Positions 12,183 to 21,800 of a DNA stretch of 64,000 bases are shown here, piece after piece. The translations under genes and the position numbers were made by a program. The notes under the pieces are model-generated. The model had not been told where the DNA came from and did not search any database. It was given only the letters and a program-made list of their open reading frames with translations. The DNA is from Prosopocoilus inquinatus (lineage: Eukaryota > Arthropoda > Insecta > Coleoptera > Lucanidae): positions 20,222,501-20,286,500 of the forward strand of contig CM069878.1 in the NCBI GenBank assembly GCA_036172665.1, written 5' to 3'. Positions within the stretch are counted from its first letter, which is position 1, and every line of letters begins with the position of its first letter.

Positions 12183-12227
12183 ATCAAAAACGATTTGCAC
12201 AAAATTTTTCTAAAATTATTATTATTA

Positions 12228-13513
12228 GTATATTACAGTGACATGGAAACTGCGATATCAAAAAACGGTATTAATATTTTCATAAAATTTGCGGAGTCGT
12301 TTTGCTATTGAAAAGTAAAAGTTATTGTTTAAAATATGAACAAGTGAAGTGCAGAATCACGAGTCTCATGACTCCTGGCTTTAAGAAACTTACCACCAAA
12401 TTAATTTCTGATCATGATCAATTTGGTAGCGAAGATCGTCCGATAGACAATCTAATGTATCGTAGCTATTGACTTGCATTCTTATTGACCACATCTTGTT
12501 TTAACTTCGACTGCTCAACCTCAACACTGTCAGCAAGGAAAAGTTTAAATAGTGACATCCTGCCACGTTTGAACAGGAGCAGGAAAAGACTGCTTGAATA
12601 TCGAATAGAAAAGAATAGTGTTCAGTGATGAATCCGGAATTGGGGTGCTACCTACCTGTTCAGGTACTTGCAAATGAACGCCGTGACAGACGTTTCGGCG
12701 TCGCGTCCAGTGGGATGGGGGCGGGTACTCTCAAACTCTTCGTGAGAGGAAAGATAAAGGCGGAATTTTTTTTGCTATAGGGACCCGCGGGAAAACCAGG
12801 AAAACGCCACTCATCCAAAATATTTACAAAAATGAAACTTTATTGTAACCTTAAAAATTTCCAAACATAAACATCAAAACGTCGCAAGCAAGGACAAACG
12901 ATCGCTTAAGGCGACGTAAAGAAGTAACACAGTAAATAGTTTGACGCAACTCAACTAAGCGAACGTTAAAAAAAAGAAAACCTTAAGGAATACTTGATTC
13001 AAAATACAGTCAATAACAATAGAAACAAACAAAGCGGTTGTAAAGCGCAGTAAAATTAACGTAAAATTCACTCACAGGCGGAAGTTCGGAGGGACGCTTG
13101 GTATCGCGTAAAGATGTACTTTGTTAAAACGTGCGATAAATTTTAGTCAAAGTTGCCAAAATTCTTACAGCAAAGCGGACAATCACGCTTCGAAAATAAA
13201 TAACAAAATTCGTTTGACCTATTCTGCAGAATACGTCCTTCACGTTGCTTCCAGTCGTCGGTGTTGGCAGGGTCAAGTTTCGCGTCGGACTTCCAGCGAG
13301 GGAGGGGACTTGCAGCGCATATTCATTGACTTGTTGCTCACCCGTTGACTGGGGGGAGAATAACGGTTGGAGCCTCGCTCGGGCACAAACGCAAGCGTGT
13401 TCGGAAACGAACGTGTGCGTCCAAACCATGGGGTTGTAAGTGAGATTACATTAGTGGACAACAGGCCCATGTCAGCTAAATGGCTAGAAAAAATACAACA
13501 ACAATAATACTAG
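12228..13513. other. Unassigned region, locally GC-richer
   Basis: No coding or RNA gene is recognised. From about 12650 to 13440 the sequence is GC-richer than its surroundings and contains overlapping short frames on both strands without recognisable domains. It may be part of an unidentified mobile element. Confidence 0.3.
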
Positions 13514-13515
13514 TA

Positions 13516-15079
13516 CAGGGTGGCCCAACGATGCGTATTTCTTCTGTGAGGCCTATGGCAAAAAAATTAGGAAAAAAATCGATAAAGATACTAGACAATA
13601 CGCGGCATATTGTAAAATTATTTTGAAGTATACAGAGTGATCAGAAAAATGGTGGTTCGTGGAAACTATTTTTTTTTAAGGGAACACCCTGTATATTTTT
13701 AGATATTTGGATGCGCCGCAATGAGCAGATTACAACGGTATAAAGATATATTGATTTAATTGAACTACTTTCGTAAAATAAATTTTGTTCTTGAAGAATT
13801 CTTCAAAAATTCAGTCAGTTTGAATTTGAATATCTGATTAATGAGATAACACAGACGAACGAAAATCTAACACGATATTTCTGGGACTTTGGCCTTTATG
13901 AAAATGTGAACAAAATTAAGATATCTTTTTGTATTTTGCCGAGCGATCGATACTTACGAAACATTCGGTATCTTATTTTTTTTTAATGGAACGGCCTACT
14001 TTTTATTTCAGAAATGGATAGCACTTAAATGTAGCTTTCTGCCGATATAAGGTTATATACATTATTTTTAATAATTTCGTCACTAAAAATTTTCTTTTTA
14101 CAAGTATTTCAATGGTCTGTTTTTAAATTATTTTTGGTAAAATAAATCCTATCGCGGGGGTATTCAAATTAGAAATCTTTGAAAGCAGAATCAAATGATC
14201 GAAAAATGACTTTGAATGATTGAATTTAGGTAGGAAAGTAGCAATACTGGGTGTATAGTTTAAAACGCCGACCATTGCGATACTTATAAAAAGAAAATTT
14301 CTGGTGACGAAATTATTAAAAATAAAGGTATATAACCTATATCAGCAGAAAGCTACATTTAAGTGCTATCCATTTCTGAAATAAAAAGTAGGCCGTTCTA
14401 TTTAAAAAAAATGAGATACCGAATGTTTCGTAAGTATCGATCGCTCGGTATAATGCAAAAAGATATCTTAATTTTGTTCACATTTTTATAAAGGCCAAAG
14501 TCTTAAAAATATCGTGTTAGATTATCGTTCGTCTGTGTTACCTCAGTAATCAGAAATGCATATTCAAACTGACTGAATTTTTGCAAAATTCTTCAAGAAC
14601 AAAATTTATTTTACGAAAGTAGTTCAATTAAATCAATATATCTTTATACCGTTGTAATCTGCTCATTGCGGCGCATCCAAATATCTAAAAATATACAGGG
14701 TGTTCCCTTAAAAAAAAATAGTTTCCACGAACCACCATTTTTCTGATCACTCTGTATACTTCAAAATAATTTTACAATATGCCACGTATTGTCTAGTATC
14801 TTTATCGATTATATCGAAAATTATTTTACGAAAGTTATTCAATGAAATCAATATATCTTTATACCGTTCATTGTGGCGCATCCAAATATCTAAAAATATA
14901 CAGGGTGTTCCATTAAAAGAAAATGAGTTTCCAGGAACCACCATTCTTCTGATCACTCTGTATAGTTCAAAATAATTTTACATGTCGCGTATTGTCTAGT
15001 ATAAAATTCTTTATAGATTTTTTTCCTAATTTTTTTTCCATAAGCCTCACAGAAGAAATACGCATCGTTGGGCCACCTG
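13516..15079. mobile_element. Long fold-back (palindromic) TIR element
   Basis: The element begins CAGGGTGGCCCAACGATGCG and ends in the inverted form CGCATCGTTGGGCCACCTG. Both sides carry TA (13514-13515 and 15080-15081), which fits a Tc1/mariner-type TA duplication. The arms match in inverted orientation almost to a centre near 14270. The right arm contains a roughly 200-bp direct duplication (about 14620-14815 and 14820-15020), including TGATCACTCTGTATA. No transposase ORF is present, so it is nonautonomous. Confidence 0.8.
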
Positions 15080-15404
15080 TACAATAAATTTAGAATGCGC
15101 AAGATATCAATTCGTACAGGTATCTACATATCTCAATTATAAGATGTCGGTTTTTACAGTTAACTGTATTACGTATGCGTGCAGTATCACAGATTACTGT
15201 AATCTGTGAAATTACGAAAATTCCCGCAACGGTGTATGTACGCAATGGACGTTACCAAGGTAATAAAAAATCTGTGTTCTGTTTGTATGAATATATGAAT
15301 TTGTGGTGCATTAAGGTACACACGTGGAATAAGGTAAAATATATTGTAAATAGATTTATAGATTTGCGAATGTGTGTTCAAGTTGTAGGAAAATGATGGA
15401 AAGC

Positions 15405-16540
15405 AAAACCGATTACAGGAAAAAATGTGCAGCTTGCGACTACACAGAAGTCCGCAGAGTTACCCTTCCAGCAGGTTTTTTTTATTGCACTCCCAACAAG
15501 AAACGGCGGGAAAGTGCAGAAAGGGGTGGGGGGTAAGGAAACGCGTCTCGTTTTCTTTACATTTTCACTTATATTTAATGAAATAATGCACCCACGAGGT
15601 ATAAAATTACCGTAAGGACATCAGAGAGTCTATATAGTAACACAGAAACATAGAAAACGACAGAAATATCGAATTGCATTCGCGACCGAGAACGCCTACG
15701 TCCACGGCAGATGTCATAAAACCTGCCAACTCGTAAACAAATTGTACTTTCTTATTCCGCAACGCAAACTATCGCAATTGCACAGGTGCTAAGATCAATA
15801 CCAGTGCATTGGCGACCTGGAGCCCGAAAAGTTGTTCCTGCCCAGAATTTTTTTTATTTCGCAAAATCGAAAACTCCCGTAAGCCGCACGTGTTAACGTA
15901 AACACGCCTAACTTTCTTAATAAACAACGCGGAAACGTGAGTTTTCACAAGTGGATAGGGTGAACCTTGTGCTTTAAGGATATGGAGTCCAAAAAGTTGT
16001 TCTCCCCTAGAATTTTCAGTAATTCGACGAAATGTCGAACGATGCACGGAATCTTTACGCGCCAAAAATGAAATTGCGCGCGCAGATATTGATAATAAAT
16101 TGCGACCGTAATTGTTACTCTATCTGGTACAAATAGGTATAATTTAACTCAGGTGCACTGCAGGCGAGATTAATTACGTCTGCAGTGCACACGTAATTAA
16201 TCTCGTAAAAGTTAGGCGTGTTTACGTTAACACGTGCGGCTTACGGGAGTTTTCGATTTTGCGAAATAAAAAAAATTCTAGGCAGGAACAACTTTTCGGG
16301 CTCCAGATCGCCAATGCACTTGTATTGATCTAAGCACCTGTGCAATTGCGAAAGTTTGCGTTACGGAATAAAAAAGTACAATTTGTTTACGAGTTGGCAG
16401 GTTTTATGACATCTGCCGTGGACATAGGCGTTCTCGGTCGTGAATGCAATTCGATATTTCTGTCGTTTTCGATATTTCTGTGTTACTGTATAGACTCTCT
16501 GATGCCCTTACGATGATTTAACACTGTATGTGCTATACTT
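15405..16540. repeat. Palindrome with arms resembling the mib1 upstream region
   Basis: The left arm (about 15405-15925) and right arm (about 16208-16540) are inverted copies over at least 300 bp; AACACGTGCGGCTTACGGGA is one shared stretch. The outer parts match the sequence just upstream of mib1 at about 39283-39620. The match is inverted in the left arm and direct in the right arm. Examples are ACAATTTGTTTA, GACATTCTCGGTCGTGAAT and TATTTCTGTCGTTTTC. Within the left arm a segment near 15808-15870 recurs in diverged form at 15977-16036. A small perfect hairpin (GTGCACTGCAG/CTGCAGTGCAC) sits near the centre at about 16154. Confidence 0.75.
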
Positions 16541-16770
16541 GCAGATTTTTTACGCCTGCAGATGAGCTCATTTGAAAAGGTTTTGCTGAAAAGAATCGGT
16601 AGGCAAGATCTGTCAACAAACCATAGCCAATGTAAAGAAAGGCTAACCAGTGTGCGAAATACATTTCGATCCAGTTTGTAGGGATCAAGCAGAGATTTTC
16701 GTTACTTACATTGGATTTGCCAGGTAGGATGTATGATCTTTATTACATGTCCCCAGGATTGGTTTAATAT

Positions 16771-17104
16771 TGTGGCGAGCCGCTCAGTACTACGTCACGC
16801 TGAAGGCGTCAAGAAGTCGGTTCGCTGTTATGCGTCATCGGCCATCACGCCACCGGGGCCTACATCGAACAGACTAGACTTTTCCAGCGTTAGAGAATTC
16901 CAGACGGCAGCAAATGATATAAAATCGGCCGAAGTTGACTCAGCAGTCAGTCGAATTCGAACAGCGATCGTCGAAGTTAGATTTTAGTGTGAAAATAAAT
17001 TGTTACAAATAAATTAGTTTTTAAGCTTTATTAAATTACGGTTAAGTTTTTATCGAGTGTTTTATTCGTTTAAATAAATAAATTTAAACCCTAGAAACGT
17101 AACA
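16771..17104 (+). repeat. Gypsy element 1, 5' LTR
   Basis: Starts TGTGGCGAGCC and ends ACGTAACA, with TG..CA ends, and matches 23125-23458. It is followed at 17105 by GTGGTGTCGGTGTGCGGG, the expected place of the primer-binding site; the tRNA was not determined. Confidence 0.95.
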
Positions 17105-17203
17105 GTGGTGTCGGTGTGCGGGTTTGTGCAAATAAATAAACAATTTAAAGTAAATTAAATTTAATCAGATTATTAAATAAGTACAGTATCGGAAAAAAAA
17201 ACA

Positions 17204-18883
17204 ATGGCTACGAGAAAAGTGTTGTTGAAAGACTTAAAAGTGGCCGAATTAAAAACCGAATTGGAAGAACGAGAGTTAGAAACCTGTGGTTTGAAACGCG
17301 CTCTTCAACAGCGTCTCCGATGCGATTTGTTGACAGCTGGTGAAGATCCAGAAACGTTCCTTTTCGAAATTTCGTGTGGTCCCGCCGATTTTAATAAAAT
17401 CTTGAAGGATGAATTTCGAGAACAATCCAGAAATTTCAAGGACGAACTTCAAGAACAATCCAGAAATTTGGACGCGATGTTTCTAGAACAATCTGGAAAT
17501 TTAGAGAAAAAACTTCTAGAACAATCTGGAAATTTCAAGAACGAACTTCGAGAACAATCTGGAAATTTCAAGGCCGAACTTCGAGAACAATTCAGAAATT
17601 TAAAGGAGAAGCTTCTAGAACAATCTGGAAATTTCAAGGACGAACTTCGAGAACAATCCAGAAATCTAGAGGAGAAGCTTCTAGAACAATCTGGAAATTT
17701 CAAGGACGAACTTCGAGAACAATCCAGAAATTTGGACGAGAAGTTTCAAGAACAGTCTGGAAATTTAGAGAAGCTTCGAGAACAATCCAGAAATTTAGAG
17801 GAGAAACTTCTAGAACAATCTGGAAATTTCCAGGACGAGCTTCGAGAACAATCTAGAAATTTAGAGGAGAAGCTTCTAGAACAATCCGGAAATTTGAAGG
17901 GTGAATTTCTAGAACAGACGAAAGGACTCGAAGATAAACTGGTGGTAAAAATATCGGAAGAAACAAGGAACCTGCAAGAAAATGTGGAGGAAATAATATT
18001 CCAGCAGAATAACAAAATCAAAAATCTGGAACAAATCATGGCGGGGTTGCGAATGTTCGGGGATCAGACACCAGTACAAACACTAGAAAATAATGAAACC
18101 CGAATTGTGGAAGAACCAGCAGAAAATTCGAAATTGAAAATAAAACCACCAACGTTCGATGGAAAGTCTTCTTGGCCCAACTACTTCAAACAGTTCGAAG
18201 CAGCAGCAAAGGCGAACAGATGGACGGCCAGCGAAAAAGCGACTTCGTTAATTGTCGCCTTGAGAGGGGACGCTATCGATGTGCTACAGACGATGTCGCC
18301 AGAGGAACAAGAAGACTTCAACAAGCTGGTGAATAGGATGGAAATGCGTTACGGACAGGCCCATCTGACCGAGGTATACTATGCGCAGTTGAGGAATCGC
18401 TGTCAGAAATCCGGAGAAAGTCTTCAGGAATTCGAAGCGGACGTAGCGCGTCTGGCCCAGTTGGCATATCCCACAGCTCCTGTTGAATTCCTCAAATGTT
18501 TGACGGTGCAGACCTTCATAGATGGAATCCGTGACCCAGACAACCAGCAGGCATTGAGAATGACCCATCCGAAGACGTCCAAGAACGCATTGGCTTATGC
18601 CTTGGAATTTGAAGCAGCGAGACGAGTTTCAAGAGGGCATGTCAAGGTGCGAGCGGCTATGGACTTCCAAGAGGAAGAAGAGGAAGAGTCCGCCAACGCC
18701 AAGGTGGGATCTGCTAATAAGGGGCAATTCAAGGAATATGCCACCGCCGAGGATGTTCGCCGCATTGTGGAACAGGTCAAGCAGAAGAAGCCGCTGGTGT
18801 GCTGGAATTTCCAGGAGGAAGGTCATGTTCGTAGGCGATGTCCAAAACCCAGACAGGATCCAAGGAAGCCACAGTTAAACTAA
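17204..18883 (+). CDS. gag: Gypsy element 1 Gag with SAP-like N-terminus and coiled-coil repeats
   Basis: The 559-residue Gag forms the particle that packages element RNA. Residues about 8-45 resemble a SAP motif (VAELKTELEERELETCGLK..L..RL), known from nucleic-acid-binding proteins. Residues about 70-242 are 16 tandem 11-residue units of the type KLLEQSGNFKD / ELREQSRNLEE, one of them lacking a residue. They are encoded by 33-bp DNA repeats and predict a long hendecad coiled coil. Residues about 311-475 are a Retrotrans_gag-like capsid region. The zinc knuckle at 533-546 (CWNFQEEGHVRRRC) has Phe in place of the second Cys. The start follows an AAAAAAAACA context 99 bp after the LTR. Gag overlaps pol by 46 nt. 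Confidence 0.93.
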   Translation: MATRKVLLKDLKVAELKTELEERELETCGLKRALQQRLRCDLLTAGEDPETFLFEISCGPADFNKILKDEFREQSRNFKDELQEQSRNLDAMFLEQSGNLEKKLLEQSGNFKNELREQSGNFKAELREQFRNLKEKLLEQSGNFKDELREQSRNLEEKLLEQSGNFKDELREQSRNLDEKFQEQSGNLEKLREQSRNLEEKLLEQSGNFQDELREQSRNLEEKLLEQSGNLKGEFLEQTKGLEDKLVVKISEETRNLQENVEEIIFQQNNKIKNLEQIMAGLRMFGDQTPVQTLENNETRIVEEPAENSKLKIKPPTFDGKSSWPNYFKQFEAAAKANRWTASEKATSLIVALRGDAIDVLQTMSPEEQEDFNKLVNRMEMRYGQAHLTEVYYAQLRNRCQKSGESLQEFEADVARLAQLAYPTAPVEFLKCLTVQTFIDGIRDPDNQQALRMTHPKTSKNALAYALEFEAARRVSRGHVKVRAAMDFQEEEEEESANAKVGSANKGQFKEYATAEDVRRIVEQVKQKKPLVCWNFQEEGHVRRRCPKPRQDPRKPQLN

Positions 18884-21800
18884 GCCGGGTCGGTGCAGAG
18901 GGGCAAACGTCGACCCGTATTCAAAGGCCCCCAAAGACGAAAGCCAACCAAGTAATATTCCTACGGCAGTTAACCAGCAGTGTCTTCGTGGATGTTACCA
19001 TTGATGACATTCCTCACACCATGTTGTTGGATACGGGTGCGACGAAGACCATCCTAAGACCCGACGTCATTAAGTCATCTGGACGCACCGAGCCGACCAA
19101 GTGGAGACTGAAAACTGCAACTGGAACATCAGCAACTGTCCACGGTGAAGTAGAGGTTATCATCAACATTGGTTCAACTCCAATAAAACACCGTGCACTG
19201 GTGGCAGATATAGAGGACGAGGCAATTTTGGGCATGGACGTCATGTGTGCCCACGGGTTCCAATTGGACTTAAAGCGTGGCGTGATGGCGGTCAATAATG
19301 AGGAGTTGGTTCTACATCAACGAGGGGACGTGGCCGCTCGAGTAGTCCTCGCTGAAGACGTTGTATTACCCAGCAGGACTGAGGTTCTCGTCGACGCAAA
19401 ACTGGACGGTGTTTTTCAAGATGGGCAAGTCATTATGGTTGAACCTAATACTGATGATCAAAGGATTGGAAGAGGAGTCCTCGTTGGGAAAATGTTGTTG
19501 ACGGCGAAGAAGGAAGTACCTGTCCGCCTGATGAACGTCAATTGTTTCTCCGTCAATATCAAGAAAGGAACCATCTTGGGAAGCTGCACCATGGTGTCCT
19601 CCATCTCCCGCCAACTTGAAACAAACGTGCCAGAACCGAAAGTCCCAATGAAGTTATGGGAAATGGTTATGTCAACAGCTCAGAAATTGACTCCAGACCA
19701 GAAGATAAAAGCAAAGAATCTGATCGGCCGTTATCAAGATGTATTCGAGGTAGAAAATGGATCCAAGGGAAGAACTGATGTCGTGAAACACAAAATAGAG
19801 ACTGGAGAAGAAAGACCTATCCGTCAAGCTCCAAGGCGATTACCGTTGGCGAAGCGTGAGGAAGCGGAACGCATTATTCGCGAGATGGAAAAGGATAATG
19901 TGATAGAACCATCAAGCAGCCCGTGGGCGTCACCAGTAGTGCTTGTGAAGAAGAAGGATGGGTCCACCAGGTTCTGTGTAGACTACCGGTTACTCAACAA
20001 TGTCACCAAGAAGGACAGCTATCCCCTGCCACGGATTGATGATACCCTGGACACCCTGGCCGGCTCAAATATCTTCTCAACTCTGGACTTAAAGAGTGGA
20101 TATTGGCAAGTGGAGCTGGCGCCCGAAGATCGAGAAAAGACGGCGTTTTCCATTGGAATGGGTCTGTGGCAATTCACAGTGATGCCATTCGGATTATGTA
20201 ATGCCCCAGCGACATTCGAGAGGTTAATGGAGACGGTTCTGAAAGGTCTGTCCTGGACAACGTGCATGGTGTACCTTGATGACATAATTGTCGTGGGAAA
20301 GACGTTCGACGACCACCTAAGGAACCTGGAAGGAGTGTTCCAGCGGCTTCGCGGAGCTGGACTAAAGCTTAGCCTCAAGAAGTGTCACCTGTTCCAGAAG
20401 GAGGTGAATTACCTGGGGCACATTGTTAATGGAAATGGAATCGCCGTGGACCCTGTGAAGATTCAGGTGGTGAAAGACTGGCCAACTCCCAGAAATAAAC
20501 ACCAAATAAGGAGTTTCCTTGGCCTGTGCACTTACTGTCGGCGCTACGTTCCTGGATTTGCAGACATTGCTAAGCCGTTGACAAAACTCACTGAAGAAAG
20601 TCGTCCATTTGAATGGGACCAACAGTGTCAAATTGGCTTTGAACGACTAAAGCAATACTTGATTAGTGCTCCTGTTCTGAGTTATCCTCTCCCGGAAGGC
20701 AAATTCGTCGTGGACACAGATGCTAGCAACGTTGGGATTGGTGGCGTACTCTCCCAGATACAAGAGGGGCAAGAGAAGGTGATCGGCTACTTCAGTAAAG
20801 TCCTATCAAAGCCGGAACGAAACTATTGCGTCACAAGAAGGGAATTGCTAGCCGTCGTAAAAACGATAGAACACTTCTACAAGTACTTGTATGGTAGACG
20901 CTTCCTGCTGAGGACCGACCACGCCGCTCTAAAATGGCTTCTCCGTTTCAAGAACCCAGAAGGGCAAGTTGCACGATGGATCGAACGACTTCAGGAGTAC
21001 GATTTTGAAATTCAGCATCGGGCAGGAACTAGCCATCGAAATGCCGATGCTTTGTCGAGAAGACCCTGTGCCGAAGACTGTAAGCACTGTAGTCGTTTGG
21101 ACGAGAAAGTAGCCACGACTGCGAGGACAGCCATAGTTGACGACAAATGGCAAGACGAAGAACTGCGAAGAGACCAGAAGAACGACCCGGATTTGAAATT
21201 AGTGCTAGAATGGAAAAGCAGGGACGCGAGGCCTACCTGGGAAGAGGTAGCACCATGTGCACCGTCCGTAAAATCATACTGGGCGCAGTGGGACTCCATA
21301 GTGTTGGATCGTGGTCTTCTGAGACGAAGCATAGAGAATCAGGAAGGCATGGAACAGAAGACACAGTTACTGATCCCCAAGAATAGGGTGCCAGAAGTTC
21401 TGAGGGAACTTCACGATGGAACTTCCGGAGGGCATCTGGGAGTTAAGAAGACTATGGAGAAGGTGCGCGAAAGATTTTACTGGGTGAACTGCAAGGAAAA
21501 CGTGAAAGATTGGTGCAGAAAGTGTGCAGTCTGCGCAGCCAGTAACGGCCCCCACAGGCGGGGTAAGGCTCCCATGAGACAGTACAACGTTGGAAGTCCT
21601 TTTGAGAGAGTTGCCATCGATGTAGCCGGCCCGTTTCCAGAAACGAAAGGTGGAAACAAGTACATCGTCGTGGTAATGGACTACTTTAGTAAGTGGGTTG
21701 AAGCTTACGCCCTACCTAACCAAGAGGCAGTCACTATTGCGGAAGTCCTTGTCAGGGAATGGATCAGTCGGTATGGTGCACCTATGGAACTGCATTCAGA

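Larger units (their letters stand above)
11351..12227. mobile_element. Hammerhead retrozyme-like element, copy c (tandem units)
   Basis: Inserted in an ATT-rich site, with ATTATTATTATTA on both sides (11351-11369 and 12215-12227). The left 240 bp are in minus orientation. At about 11612 the orientation flips to plus, and nearly two units follow at exactly 312-bp spacing (CATTAGG at 11641 and 11953). Ribozymes lie at 11539-11612 (minus, damaged), 11780-11870 and 12092-12182 (plus). Open frames of 111-122 codons here arise only because the repeat phase (312 = 3 x 104) keeps one frame open. Confidence 0.8.

Noticed and set aside
11586..12311. Open frames of 90-120 codons (MSLFYMF.., EEAPSRAETAVQRLLE) recurring at 11.6, 11.9, 34.9, 35.2, 41.4 and 50.6 kb as a possible conserved protein
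   Set aside because: They fall on the hammerhead repeat, whose 312-bp period keeps one frame open. The residues overlie the ribozyme core, and frames differ between diverged copies.
13124..13470. Overlapping 64-101-codon frames on both strands in a GC-richer stretch
   Set aside because: No domain and several competing frames; possibly part of an unidentified mobile element but not supportable as a gene.
17276..18039. Antisense open frames rich in Ser/Phe/Cys within gag
   Set aside because: They are the reverse strand of the 33-bp tandem repeats coding the Gag coiled coil, with no independent support.
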